Below are positions 1-9,009 of a stretch of 64,000 nucleotides of DNA, in pieces. The first letter of the stretch is position 1. Each line of letters begins with the position of its first letter. This DNA is from Porticoccus sp038143955 (GTDB taxonomy: Bacteria; Pseudomonadota; Gammaproteobacteria; Pseudomonadales; Porticoccaceae). The stretch spans positions 930,001 through 994,000 of the forward strand of contig JAYQMT010000005.1 of assembly GCA_038143955.1 (NCBI GenBank). The letters run 5' to 3'. Under the pieces are notes generated by a model that was given only the letters and a program-made list of their open reading frames with translations, ran no database searches and had not been told where the DNA came from. The position numbers and the translations under genes were made by a program.

Positions 1-575
1 ATGTTTGTATATCTAATTGCTGTAACTTATCAAAACTACCAACTTTATAAATAGCTTGCTCTGCTGATCTATCAAAGGCATTATTCCCACTTGTTTTGAG
101 TAGCTTCACGCTTATAACTTGGCCTGTTGGAACTAATCTAATTAGTAATTTTGCTTCCATTTCTCTTCTTGAGCTCGGCGGTCTGTTCCAGTTAGCCTCT
201 ATTCTTTCAATTATATATGCAGAATAGCTAGAAACTATTTTTTTATTTTCTAGTTCTAATTGCTTGCTTACTTGCAACCTTTTCGTTTCTTGCTTCAATA
301 ATTTTATGTTTTAGGTTTTTTTTCATTATTCTTTTTAGGTTTAGTTTAGGTTTAGGTTTAGGTTTAGGTTTAGGTTTAGGTTTAGGTTTAGGTTTAGGTT
401 GTAATTTTTTTTTAATTTTTTCATCCAGATTTACTAGCTTCGCTTGTAAATATTTTGGGGGCGACACCTTTTTGTATTTTTATCCCTTCGTCCCATTTAT
501 TAAAAAGAAAATTATCACTGAATGCAGAATTAGACTCAAAGATATAGCCAAAATTGAGGTTCGTCTGGTTTAGAA
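1..575 (-). CDS. tolA: TolA, partial at window edge and frameshifted
   Basis: TolA links the TolQR inner-membrane motor to TolB/Pal across the periplasm. The C-terminal domain reads on the minus strand from about 255 to the window edge and carries typical TolA strings such as SAYIIERIEANWNRPPS and FDRSAEQAI. Upstream is a Lys-Pro repeat (about 400-340) as the helical or linker region, then PPKYLQAKLVNLD, and a hydrophobic N-terminal membrane segment at about 557-490 (contains LSLILHSVIIFFLING). These parts lie in different frames: one break is near 255-262, another lies near the membrane segment, and a TAA sits at 480-482. No clean start codon is visible. The gene continues beyond base 1. Domain identity is clear; the exact 5' end is not. 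Confidence 0.8.
345..398. repeat. Nine tandem TTTAGG hexamers coding a Lys-Pro repeat
   Basis: Nine perfect TTTAGG units run from 345 to 398, with degenerate copies just before at 334-344. Read on the minus strand (CCTAAA) they code alternating Pro and Lys inside the tolA linker. A six-base unit preserves frame when copy number changes, so the linker could vary in length without killing the gene. Confidence 0.9.
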
Positions 576-587
576 TATTCAATTTAC

Positions 588-1103
588 TTAGGTGGGTTTA
601 GGCATTTTTGCTAATGTAGCTTGTTGAACGTTAGCAAGCCCGCGAAATGAATTCATAATTCCCCAAACTGTTCCAAACAGCCCAATATAAGGACTAACAG
701 ATGCGACACTTGCAAGGAAAGGTAGGTTTTGATTAAGTGCTTCTTCCTCTCGGGATAGTGCAACTCTCATTGATCTTTCAGTACCTTCCATAACAGCCTC
801 TGGTTCAACACCAGCTTGTTGAGAGAGTTTGCTGAACTCCCTAAATCCTGCTCTAAATACTCCAGGTAACCCTTCACCCGCATCTGAAATTCTTATATCT
901 TCATATAGTTTATTTAAATCTATCCCTGACCAAAAATCATTCTCAAATTGACGTGAATTATATTCAGCTTCGCGGAGATAAAGCCCTTTCTGAATAATCA
1001 TTACCCAAGACACCACTGAAGCAAGAAAAAGAATCAACATTACAAATTGAACTAAAAAAGAGGCATTAAAAATTAAGCTCCATAAAGATAATTGCTCTGT
1101 CAT
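588..1103 (-). CDS. tolQ: TolQ, C-terminally truncated
   Basis: TolQ is the proton-channel subunit of the Tol-Pal motor in the inner membrane. The N-terminal helix (about residues 15-37) and the second-helix motif PYIGLFGTVWGIMNSFRGL (about 138-156) are typical. The reading frame then ends after QQATLA with KMPKPT and a stop, giving 171 residues instead of about 230. The third membrane helix, needed for the proton path, is missing. Only about 30 bases separate this stop from sequence already assignable to tolA, so tolR is also absent. The start ATG overlaps the ybgC stop by 4 bases, as in a coupled tol operon. Either a real deletion or an assembly collapse of about 0.6 kb would explain this. 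Confidence 0.85.
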   Translation of the reverse strand: MTEQLSLWSLIFNASFLVQFVMLILFLASVVSWVMIIQKGLYLREAEYNSRQFENDFWSGIDLNKLYEDIRISDAGEGLPGVFRAGFREFSKLSQQAGVEPEAVMEGTERSMRVALSREEEALNQNLPFLASVASVSPYIGLFGTVWGIMNSFRGLANVQQATLAKMPKPT

Positions 1104-1525
1104 GAACTGGTCCTCATGATATTTACTATTCCACCTTGAAGTTTTTTCAACATATTACTAGGTATCGCACATGGAGTCTTTTTATCGTGACTAATACAAA
1201 CTATTTTTACTTCAGCATCTATAAGAAGTTCATTGTTTCTCAGCACAGTTTGAGCAACCATAAAAGAAGTCTTCGCAACCCTTGTTATTTCTGCAGTGGC
1301 GATAATTTCATCGTCTAGCACTGCTGACTGCAAGTATTTAACGCTAAGAGAGTGAACTACGAACTGCAGGCTTCCAAACAGTGCTGGTTTATCAAAACCA
1401 AAAGTTCTTATAAGCTCTGTTCTAGCACGCTCAATATACTTAAGATAATTAGCGTAATAAACAATGCCTCCGGCATCTGTATCCTCTACATATACCCGAA
1501 TAGGTAGACAAAACTTCTGCATCAT
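1100..1525 (-). CDS. ybgC: Tol-Pal-associated acyl-CoA thioesterase YbgC
   Basis: Hotdog-fold (4HBT) thioesterase of 141 residues. The signature VYVEDTDAGGIVYYANYLKY near residues 11-30 includes the catalytic aspartate region of the YbgC family. Family members hydrolyse short or medium acyl-CoA in the cytoplasm and are encoded at the head of tol-pal operons. It lies 13 bases after ruvB and overlaps tolQ by 4 bases, so it is probably co-transcribed with both. The length is normal and the frame intact. Confidence 0.93.
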   Translation of the reverse strand: MMQKFCLPIRVYVEDTDAGGIVYYANYLKYIERARTELIRTFGFDKPALFGSLQFVVHSLSVKYLQSAVLDDEIIATAEITRVAKTSFMVAQTVLRNNELLIDAEVKIVCISHDKKTPCAIPSNMLKKLQGGIVNIMRTSS

Positions 1526-1538
1526 CTATAAATAAACC

Positions 1539-2555
1539 TTATATTTCATTTATGATCTTATTTTTTAATTCAAAATGCTCATATGCTAATCGCGAAACTG
1601 TTCGCCCTCTCTGCGTTCGAAGCAAATAGCCTTGTTGGATCAAAAACGGCTCAATGACATCTTCAATGGTATTTCTTTCTTCACTTATCGCTGCAGCCAC
1701 ACTATCGATTCCAACCGGGCCTCCATCAAATTTCTCTATTATTGCTAGCATAACTCGTCGATCCATATGGTCAAATCCACAAGAATCAATATTGAGCATA
1801 TTTAACGCCATATCAGCTATTTGTGATGTAATAACTCCGTCAGCTTTTATATCCGCATAATCTCTGACTCTACGTAGTAATCGATTTGCAATCCGAGGAG
1901 TTCCTCTTGATCGCCTGGCAATTTCTTGAGTGCCATTTTCATCTATTTTCACACCAAGTAATTTTGCCGATCTAGAAACTATCTTGCTTAACTCTTTGTC
2001 TGAGTAGAATTCTAACCTTTGGACTATACCAAAGCGATCTCTTAAGGGTGAGGTAAGCAAACCTGCTCTAGTAGTTGCACCGACAAGAGTAAAGGGCGGT
2101 ATATCCAGCTTGATGGATCGTGCTGCTGGACCCTCACCAATCATTATATCAAGCTGATAATCTTCCATCGCTGGATATATCAGTTCTTCAACTACTGGGC
2201 TCAAACGATGTATTTCATCAACAAAGAGCACATCTCCTGACTCAAGATTTGTCATTATTGCAGCGAGATCTCCAGCTTTTTCAAGTACTGGTCCAGAGGT
2301 AGTTTTTAATCCAACACCCATCTCATTTGCAATAATATGGGCTAAAGTAGTCTTTCCAAGACCAGGGGGTCCAAAAATCAAAGTATGATCAAGAGGCTCG
2401 TTTCTTTTAGAGGCAGCACTGATAAAAATCTGCATCTGATTCCTGACTACTTCTTGGCCGACATAATCTTCCAAGCTCAGTGGACGAATAGCTCGATCAA
2501 AACGTTTTTCTTGTTCTTCTCCTTCTGGAGAAATAATTCGATCTGTCTCTATCAT
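1539..2555 (-). CDS. ruvB: Holliday junction branch-migration ATPase RuvB
   Basis: RuvB is the AAA+ motor that drives branch migration with RuvA and presents junctions to RuvC. The 338-residue frame is intact. Walker A GPPGLGKTTL lies near residue 63, Walker B LFVDEIHRL near 110, sensor I GATTRAG near 160, and a C-terminal winged helix follows. It sits downstream of ruvA in the order ruvC-ruvA-ruvB on the minus strand. Confidence 0.97.
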   Translation of the reverse strand: MIETDRIISPEGEEQEKRFDRAIRPLSLEDYVGQEVVRNQMQIFISAASKRNEPLDHTLIFGPPGLGKTTLAHIIANEMGVGLKTTSGPVLEKAGDLAAIMTNLESGDVLFVDEIHRLSPVVEELIYPAMEDYQLDIMIGEGPAARSIKLDIPPFTLVGATTRAGLLTSPLRDRFGIVQRLEFYSDKELSKIVSRSAKLLGVKIDENGTQEIARRSRGTPRIANRLLRRVRDYADIKADGVITSQIADMALNMLNIDSCGFDHMDRRVMLAIIEKFDGGPVGIDSVAAAISEERNTIEDVIEPFLIQQGYLLRTQRGRTVSRLAYEHFELKNKIINEI

Positions 2556-2638
2556 TTTTCTGTATATCCATACGAAAGTAAGACATCAAACAGTCAATAT
2601 TCAAGGCATTTACTATTATATATTTATTACATAAACAA

Positions 2639-3272
2639 TTATGATTTTACTTTACTCTTTAAAGCCAATCTAATTAATTTTTCACTCACCTTACTTTCAT
2701 TATTCGCTATATTTATATTTTTTGATGCGATAGCAATCATACGAGTTACTTCTTTAGGCTTATAACCTAGTGCAATTAATGCGCTTTCAGCCTCTTCTTG
2801 AGCACCTAATTTTTGATGGTATATTTCTTTTTCTCCTGAATCTACTTTGTTGGCATCCATTAAAGATATTGCAGGCAAACAATCTTTCATTTCAATAGCC
2901 AATCTTTCTGCTGTCTTTTTCCCAACTCCTGGGAGCTTAACGAGTCTCTCTATATCGTTTGTTTGAACTGATTCAAAAAAATCTTTTGTGTTCATTCCTG
3001 AAAGTATAGTAAGTGCCATTTTCGGCCCAACGCCACTAATTTTTATCAACATACGAAATAGCTCTCTTTCACTCGCTTCTCTAAATCCATAGAGCTGTTG
3101 AATATCCTCTCTAACTACTAAGTGTGTATGTAAAGTCACCTGTTGATCGTTTTCCGGCAGATCAAAAAAAGTAGTTAGCGATACCAGTAACTCATAGCCG
3201 ACCCCCTGAACATCAACTAATAATTGCGGTGCTTTTTTTTTCAATCAAAATCCCTGAGATCCTTCCAATCAA
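2639..3272 (-). CDS. ruvA: Holliday junction DNA-binding protein RuvA (frameshift near 5' end)
   Basis: RuvA tetramers bind four-way junctions and load RuvB. The main frame has the OB-fold start LLVDVQGVGYELLVS, the helix-hairpin-helix strings ISGVGPKMALTIL and LPGVGKKTAERL, and a C-terminal domain III. The true N-terminus, MIGRISGILIE, is in another frame. It starts at a TTG (3272-3270) preceded by an AGGAGA-like ribosome site, and joins the main frame if the T9 tract at 3233-3241 is shortened by one base. The corrected length, about 210 residues, is normal for RuvA. Confidence 0.93.
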
Positions 3273-3331
3273 ACCTTTTCTCCTATAACAAACAATTCAG
3301 ATTACGATAAAATTATCAATCCTCTGAAAAA

Positions 3332-3880
3332 TTAACTGGATGTAGTGATTTTTTGCTTAAGTCGACCTTTCGAATAGTGCAATAATCCCTCTGAATTTAA
3401 TCCAAAAGAACTAGTTTGAGCGTGACAAATAGCTGCAGCTAATGCATCGGCAGCATCTTCAGCGGGCGAAGAAGGCAAATTTAATATTGTTTTAATCATA
3501 TGCTGGACTTGATCTTTAGTAGCGCCGCCGTTTCCAACAACTGATTTCTTGATAGTTCGAGGTGAATATTCTCCAATTACTAAATTTTTTTTTATCCCAG
3601 CAACTATTGCAGCACCTCTAGCTTGACCAAGTTTTATCGCTGCGCTTGGATCTCGAGCAAGAAAAACCTCTTCTACTGCCATTTGTTGAGGATTGAATTC
3701 GTCTATTAGCTGGGAAATATTATCAAAGATCACTCCCAGACGAACAGGCAGTGGCCCAGACGGCAAACGAATAACCCCGCTAGTCACATATTTAATTTGG
3801 GAGCTACTTTTGCTAACTGTCTCTATAACCCCAAAACCAGTTTTACGAGAGCCAGGATCTACACCTATGATCAATGACAT
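3332..3880 (-). CDS. ruvC: Holliday junction resolvase RuvC
   Basis: RuvC cleaves Holliday junctions as a dimeric RNase H-fold nuclease. The start at 3880 gives MSLIIGVDPGSRKTGFG, the standard N-terminus with the first catalytic aspartate; an upstream ATG would add 12 non-conserved residues. Other catalytic regions are MAVEEVFLARDPSAA and the C-terminal AEDAADALAAAICH. It has about 182 residues, normal for the family. It lies upstream of ruvA but is separated from the preceding gene by a terminator, so ruvCAB-ybgC-tolQ probably has its own promoter in 3881-3995. Confidence 0.96.
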   Translation of the reverse strand: MSLIIGVDPGSRKTGFGVIETVSKSSSQIKYVTSGVIRLPSGPLPVRLGVIFDNISQLIDEFNPQQMAVEEVFLARDPSAAIKLGQARGAAIVAGIKKNLVIGEYSPRTIKKSVVGNGGATKDQVQHMIKTILNLPSSPAEDAADALAAAICHAQTSSFGLNSEGLLHYSKGRLKQKITTSS

Positions 3881-3995
3881 ATAAATACAACTTTTTAATA
3901 TACTGTATATTGTCACAGTATCCTAAAAAAAATAAAAAAAACAACCCTAATATACTCAGTCACTCTTAAAAAATATAACATTTTTTTAACTTATT

Positions 3996-4020
3996 AAAAA
4001 AGCGGCCCTAAAAGCCGCCT
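3996..4020 (-). terminator. Rho-independent terminator after the EEAPAV repeat gene
   Basis: Read on the minus strand, a GCGGC / GCCGC stem with a 7-base loop is followed by six T residues (complement of A 3996-4001). It lies 45 bases past the stop of the repeat gene and separates that gene from ruvC. Confidence 0.75.
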
Positions 4021-4064
4021 GATGCTGATGCTATAAAAAATATGTAATTAAATTAATTAATCGA

Positions 4065-4675
4065 TTAGTCTTTTTTTGCCGGTGCCTCCTCTACTGCCGG
4101 TGCCTCCTCTACTGCCGGTGCCTCTTCTACTGCCGGTGCCTCTTCTACTGCCGGTGCCTCTTCTACTGCCGGTGCCTCTTCTACTGCCGGTGCCTCCTCT
4201 ACTGCCGGTGCCTCTTCTACTGCCGGTGCCTCTTCTACTGCCGGTGCCTCTTCTACTGCCGGTGCCTCTTCTACTGCCGGTGCCTCTTCTACTGCCGGTG
4301 CCTCTTCTACTGCCGGTGCCTCTTCTACTGCCGGTGCCTCTTCTACTGCCGGTGCCTCTTCTACTGCCGGTGCCTCTTCTACTGCCGGTGCCTCTTCTAC
4401 TGCCGGTGCTTCTTCTACTGCCGGTGCTCTTCTACTGCCGGTGCCTCTTCTACTGCCGGTGCCTCCTCTACTGCCGGTGCCTCTTCTACTGCCGGTGCCT
4501 CTTCTAGGGTATCTGACAAAGATTCAATAGCAGCTTGCTTAATAATTCCAGCCTCTATAAGAATGTTAATCTTGTCAGCGCCATTTACAATATTTTGGAG
4601 AGCGTCTTCAACAGCATAACGTCCGGAACGTTTTTTATATATTGTATGTGTAACAGTCTTTTTTAATACTTTCAT
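4065..4675 (-). CDS. Unrecognised protein with 24 EEAPAV repeats (one frameshift)
   Basis: I do not recognise this family. A basic N-terminal region of about 57 residues (begins MKVLKKTVTHTIYKKRSGRY, later NGADKINILIEAGIIKQAA) looks folded. It is followed by 24 copies of an acidic EEAPAV hexapeptide and a short APAKKD end. The repeat is almost perfect at DNA level, 18 bases per unit. One unit (4420-4436) has 17 bases, which shifts the frame; restoring one base gives 203 residues ending at TAA 4067-4065. There is no signal peptide or membrane helix. It lies between aspS and ruvC, where yebC sits in many gammaproteobacteria, and has its own terminator. A low-complexity acidic tail like this might act as a flexible linker or charged brush, but that is inference. 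Confidence 0.75.
4078..4504. repeat. 24 x 18-bp tandem repeat
   Basis: Twenty-four units of GCCGGTGCCTCTTCTACT (plus-strand sense) lie head to tail. Unit starts are spaced exactly 18 bases apart from 4078 onward, except one 17-base unit at 4420-4436. Variation is confined to a few positions (T/C in the TCTTCT or TCCTCT part, one GCT for GCC). It codes EEAPAV on the minus strand. Confidence 0.95.
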
Positions 4676-4766
4676 CTTATATCTCCTTAGATTACTCGTT
4701 AAATTGATTTTTTTTTGCCTTTAACTTACTTTTTAATTTAACTAATTTAGCAATTAACATTTTCCT

Positions 4767-6536
4767 CTAGTCACTCTTTTTTTTTCTTAAATCTATACTC
4801 ATCTCCCTTAGTTGTTTTTTATCAACACAACCAGGTGCATCTGTTAGAACACAAGCGGCTGTCTGGGTTTTAGGGAAAGCAATGACATCTCTAATTGAGT
4901 TGTTACCTGTCATTAACATGACTAATCTATCCAACCCAAAAGCTAATCCTCCGTGCGGGGGGCAGCCATAACTTAGTGCTTCGAGAAGAAATCCAAATTT
5001 TTCTTTGGCTTGTGTATCACTAATTCCTAGCACCTCAAAAACTGTTTTTTGCATTTTAAGATTATCAATACGTATAGAGCCGCCGCCTAGCTCAGTGCCA
5101 TTAATCACCATATCATAAGCTAACGATAAAGCACTACCAGGATCATTTTTCAACTCACTTGGATTGCATGCTGGTTGAGTAAAAGGATGGTGTAAGGGTG
5201 TCCATTCACCATCATCTGTTTTTTCAAACATAGGGAAATCAACAACCCATAAAGGAGCCCATCCACAGGTATATAAATTAAGGTCTTCTCCTAATTTTAT
5301 ACGCAAAGCCCCTAAAGCATTAGATACGATCTTATCTTTATCAGCTCCAAAGAAAATTAGATCTCCATTTTTTGCATCTGTGCGCTGGAGAATTTGGTGG
5401 CGGATATCATGAGGTAGAAATTTAACAATTGGTGACTGCAGGCCTTCTTCTAGATTATCTTTATCATTAACTTTTATATAAGCCAAACCTTTGGCTCCAT
5501 AGATACCAACAAAATTAGTATAATCATCTATTTTCTTTCGACTTATACTATTTCCGTTGGGTACGCATATTGCTGCAACTCGGCCTTCATTATCTTTAGC
5601 TGGTCCCGAAAAAACCTTAAAGTCTACATCAACCATCAGGTCTTTAATTTCGATTAACTCTAGAGGAATACGGAGGTCCGGTTTATCGCTACCATATCTA
5701 TTCATAGCGTCTTTGTATGAAATACGTGGAAAACTACCTAAATCAACATCTAATAATTTACTGAAGATATTTCGGATCATCTCTTCACTAACTTCTATTA
5801 TTTCATCTTCGCTGATAAATGAGCCTTCTATATCCACTTGTGTAAATTCTGGTTGACGATCAGCTCGCAAATCTTCATCACGAAAACATTTTGCAATTTG
5901 GTAATATTTCTCTACACCAGCTATCATAAGTAATTGCTTAAATAACTGTGGTGATTGAGGAAGAGCAAAAAATTTACCTTCATGTGTTCGACTTGGAACT
6001 AGATAATCTCTTGCTCCTTCTGGTGTTGCTCGAGTCAAAATTGGTGTTTCAATATCTATAAAATCTCTTTTATCTAGATGAGCGCGCATCAAAGCAGTTA
6101 CCTTAGAGCGAAATATTAAGTTTTTAAGCATTTCTGGACGGCGCAAATCCATATAGCGATACTTTAAGCGAACATCTTCGCCCACTTTGATGTGTTCATC
6201 TAATGGGAATGGAGGTGTTTCAGATCTATTAAGTATTTCTAAAGCTAATCCGTATACTTCTATCTGCCCTGTTGGCATTTCAGAATTGACTGTATCAGTC
6301 GATCTTGCGCGGACGATACCTGTGATCTTAAGAACATATTCACTTCGTACCAAATCTGCAATGTCAAAATACTCTTTACTGTCCGGGTCAAAAACTACCT
6401 GTACTATTCCTTCACGGTCACGAAGATCAATGAAAATAACGCCACCATGATCCCTGCGACGGTGCACCCATCCGCAAATTGTAATCTCCTGATCAATATG
6501 ACTATGGTTAAGGGCACCACAATAAATTGTACGCAT
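4767..6536 (-). CDS. aspS: Aspartyl-tRNA synthetase
   Basis: AspRS charges tRNA-Asp. The start at 6536 gives MRTIYCGALNHSHID with an AGGA site 9 bases upstream; an in-frame TTG five codons earlier is less likely. The anticodon-binding OB domain contains CGWVHRRRDHGGVIFIDLRD. Class II motif 2 is around FRDEDLRADRQPEFTQVDIE, the bacterial GAD insertion follows, and motif 3 is GLAFGLDRLVMLM near the C-terminus. At about 589 residues it is full length and unbroken. Transcription probably starts from the promoter candidate at 6619-6647. Confidence 0.97.
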   Translation of the reverse strand: MRTIYCGALNHSHIDQEITICGWVHRRRDHGGVIFIDLRDREGIVQVVFDPDSKEYFDIADLVRSEYVLKITGIVRARSTDTVNSEMPTGQIEVYGLALEILNRSETPPFPLDEHIKVGEDVRLKYRYMDLRRPEMLKNLIFRSKVTALMRAHLDKRDFIDIETPILTRATPEGARDYLVPSRTHEGKFFALPQSPQLFKQLLMIAGVEKYYQIAKCFRDEDLRADRQPEFTQVDIEGSFISEDEIIEVSEEMIRNIFSKLLDVDLGSFPRISYKDAMNRYGSDKPDLRIPLELIEIKDLMVDVDFKVFSGPAKDNEGRVAAICVPNGNSISRKKIDDYTNFVGIYGAKGLAYIKVNDKDNLEEGLQSPIVKFLPHDIRHQILQRTDAKNGDLIFFGADKDKIVSNALGALRIKLGEDLNLYTCGWAPLWVVDFPMFEKTDDGEWTPLHHPFTQPACNPSELKNDPGSALSLAYDMVINGTELGGGSIRIDNLKMQKTVFEVLGISDTQAKEKFGFLLEALSYGCPPHGGLAFGLDRLVMLMTGNNSIRDVIAFPKTQTAACVLTDAPGCVDKKQLREMSIDLRKKKSD

Positions 6537-6618
6537 TATTTTTTCCTGCAATCATTAAAGCCTTATGAGTAACTATGCTTATTTAAAAGTTTATCGACAG
6601 GCGTCCTAAAAATTTGGC

Positions 6619-6647
6619 ATTATACCTTATGAATAGAAAGGCTAGAA
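6619..6647 (-). promoter_or_regulatory. Candidate promoter for aspS
   Basis: On the minus strand a perfect TATAAT (complement of 6619-6624) lies about 80 bases before the aspS start. A weak TTCTAG is 17 bases further upstream as the -35 element. Only the -10 box is convincing. Confidence 0.35.
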
Positions 6648-6718
6648 GAACAGATATTAGCTAATTTAGTAGGATAACTTAATTGCAAAACTAATATTTG
6701 ACTTCATCATCAATACAC

Positions 6719-7141
6719 CTAAATAATATTGTATCCCTTTCTAGATAGAGCTAACACTAGAGATTCTATACGAAACTTCAGATTTTTTTTGTTATATTCA
6801 GTAGATGGTTTATTCCCCCAAATAGTGTTAGGCCAAGAAATGTCGTTTTTATAGCGGGCTACATGGTGAAGATGTAACTGAGGAACCATATTACCTAAAG
6901 CAGCAATATTAATTTTATCGGGAGCGAATATTTCCGATATGGTTTCAGATAATACATTCGATTCTTTTATCAGCTGTATTGCTTCATCACTTAATAATTG
7001 ATGGATTTCAGAAATATTAGGTAGCATTGGTACTAAAATAAACCATGGATAATTAGCATCTTTGTGAATGAGTAGCTGTGAAAGCTCAAATTTACCAATA
7101 AATATAGTATCCTTAGTTAATTGAGAGTGAAGTTTGAACAA
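6719..7141 (-). CDS. HIT-family protein
   Basis: Histidine-triad superfamily protein, predicted nucleotide hydrolase or transferase. The strings FKLHSQL, NYPWFILVPM, APDKINIAALGN and VPQLHLHHVARY match the HIT proteins found near aspS in proteobacteria. LHLHH is the histidine-triad core. I place the start at the TTG at 7141-7139, seven bases after an AGAGGA ribosome site; this gives MFKLHSQL, the usual N-terminus, and 140 residues. The open frame runs 24 codons further upstream, but without family similarity. It is divergent from proS across 85 bases. Its substrate cannot be told from sequence. Confidence 0.88.
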   Translation of the reverse strand: MFKLHSQLTKDTIFIGKFELSQLLIHKDANYPWFILVPMLPNISEIHQLLSDEAIQLIKESNVLSETISEIFAPDKINIAALGNMVPQLHLHHVARYKNDISWPNTIWGNKPSTEYNKKNLKFRIESLVLALSRKGYNII

Positions 7142-7226
7142 TTTATTTCCTCTTTGCTCTATACCAATATATGTGATCACCGTAAAATACCTTTTTTTAC
7201 GTTTAACCGCCAATAGAAAATAAATT

Positions 7227-8978
7227 ATGCGAGCTAGTCAATTCTTAATCTCAACAAAAAAAGAAAGCCCAGCTGATGCAGAAATAATCAGCCACAAACT
7301 TATGCTGCGTGCAGGAATAATTCGAAAGCTTGCGTCTGGGTTATATACATGGCTTCCAATGGGTTTAATAGTGCTACGTAAATTGGAAGCAATAATCAGG
7401 GAAGAAATGAATAAACTTGGAGCACAAGAGATTTTAATGCCAATTATGCAACCTGCTCGTCTGTGGGAAGAGTCTGATCGTTGGGGAAGATATGGACCAG
7501 AACTACTGCGCGTTCAAGATAGACATGAAAGGCCATTCTGTCTTGGACCAACTCATGAAGAAGTTGTTACAGACCTCATTCGGAACGAAGTTCACAGCTA
7601 TAAACAATTACCCTTAGTTTTATATCAAATACAAACTAAATTTCGTGATGAAATACGTCCACGTTTTGGTGTTATGCGCTCAAGAGAGTTCATCATGAAA
7701 GATGCTTATTCATTCCATATATCTGAAAAAAATCTGAGCCAAACTTATCAATTGATGTATGAAGGCTACAGTAACATCTTAAAAAGAATTGGATTAGATT
7801 TCAGGGCAGTCGTTGCCGATACAGGGAGTATAGGAGGAAGCATATCTCATGAATTTCATGTGTTAGCTGAATCAGGAGAAGATTCTATAGCTTTCTCAAA
7901 TAGAAGTGAATTTGCAGCTAACGTAGAGACCACTGAAGCAGTAACTATTCATCCAAGCATCGCCAATAAGAAAGAGGAATTACAAGAAATTAAGACAAAA
8001 GGACTCAGCAGTGTTGAGGAAATAAGTAAGTTTCTGTATGTAGATAGATCCAATATCATAAAAACATTAATTGTACTGGGTCAACCAAAAGAGGAGTCCC
8101 CTGAAGATGAAAGCGAAGAAGTCCATACGCCACTCGTGGCATTGGCTTTACGTGGCGATCACGAGCTCAATGTAGTCAAAGTTGAGAAGATTAACGGGGT
8201 TATGTCACCACTGACTTTTGCAAGCAAAGATATCATTAAAGCGCAACTTGGTTGCGATATTGGTAGTCTTGGCCCTCTTGGATTAGATATACCTATTATT
8301 GTTGACCGATCTGCAAACCAGTTAACAAGCTTTGTTTGTGGTGCTAATAAAAATGGTTTGCACTTAACAGGGGTAAACTGGACACGTGATTGTAACGCTA
8401 TAAATGTTGAAGATATAAGGAATGTTACCCAGGGGGATCCTAGTCCAGATGGTAAAGGATTTTTAGATATTAAACGTGGTATTGAAGTTGGGCATATCTT
8501 TCAATTAGGAACTAAGTATAGCGAGGCAATGGACTGCAATGTTCTAAGTGAAGAAGGCACACAACAATCAATATTGATGGGTTGTTATGGAATTGGAGTA
8601 AGTAGAATTGTTGCCGCCGCTATTGAACAGAATAATGATGGCAATGGCATTTTATGGCCTAAAGCAATTACTCCTTTTCAAATTGCATTAATTCCTGTCA
8701 ACATACATAAGTCTGAGAAAGTAAAGGATCACTGTGAGAAGATATATACTAAACTTTTAGATATTGGCTTCGACGTCCTCTTCATGGATCAAGAAAAGGC
8801 TCGCCTAGGTGGAATGCTAGCAGACATAGAGCTAATCGGTTTGCCTCATAGGCTGGTTTTAGGAGAAAAAGGTATAGAAAAAGGTATGATAGAATATCGC
8901 AATAGAAGTGAATCTGAAAATCAAAACATACCTCTTTCAGGACTTTATGAATTTTTAATTAAAAATATAGATTGCTAA
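7227..8978 (+). CDS. proS: Prolyl-tRNA synthetase, bacterial type with editing domain
   Basis: ProRS charges tRNA-Pro. The 583-residue frame is intact. It starts MRASQFLISTKKESPADAE. Class II motif 1 region GLYTWLPMGLIVLRK lies near residue 40, motif 2 FRDEIRPRFGVMRSREFIMK near 140, a YbaK-like editing insertion at about 220-390, motif 3 CYGIGVSRIVAAAIE near 453, and an anticodon-binding domain at the end. It stands alone on the plus strand, facing secF across a 31-base convergent gap. Confidence 0.97.
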   Translation: MRASQFLISTKKESPADAEIISHKLMLRAGIIRKLASGLYTWLPMGLIVLRKLEAIIREEMNKLGAQEILMPIMQPARLWEESDRWGRYGPELLRVQDRHERPFCLGPTHEEVVTDLIRNEVHSYKQLPLVLYQIQTKFRDEIRPRFGVMRSREFIMKDAYSFHISEKNLSQTYQLMYEGYSNILKRIGLDFRAVVADTGSIGGSISHEFHVLAESGEDSIAFSNRSEFAANVETTEAVTIHPSIANKKEELQEIKTKGLSSVEEISKFLYVDRSNIIKTLIVLGQPKEESPEDESEEVHTPLVALALRGDHELNVVKVEKINGVMSPLTFASKDIIKAQLGCDIGSLGPLGLDIPIIVDRSANQLTSFVCGANKNGLHLTGVNWTRDCNAINVEDIRNVTQGDPSPDGKGFLDIKRGIEVGHIFQLGTKYSEAMDCNVLSEEGTQQSILMGCYGIGVSRIVAAAIEQNNDGNGILWPKAITPFQIALIPVNIHKSEKVKDHCEKIYTKLLDIGFDVLFMDQEKARLGGMLADIELIGLPHRLVLGEKGIEKGMIEYRNRSESENQNIPLSGLYEFLIKNIDC

Positions 8979-9009
8979 TTGAATAAAGATAGTTATTTAT
9001 TTTTTATAT

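Noticed and set aside
345..398. Telomere-like TTTAGG repeat
   Set aside because: The repeat is internal to a bacterial tolA gene and codes its Lys-Pro linker.
4078..4504. CRISPR array
   Set aside because: Units abut with no spacers, the period is 18 bases, and they code a hexapeptide in frame.
4076..4507. Plus-strand open frame with a Leu-Pro-Val repeat (PVPLLL units)
   Set aside because: It is the antisense shadow of the EEAPAV repeat. The minus-strand gene has a proper start, non-repeat head and terminator.
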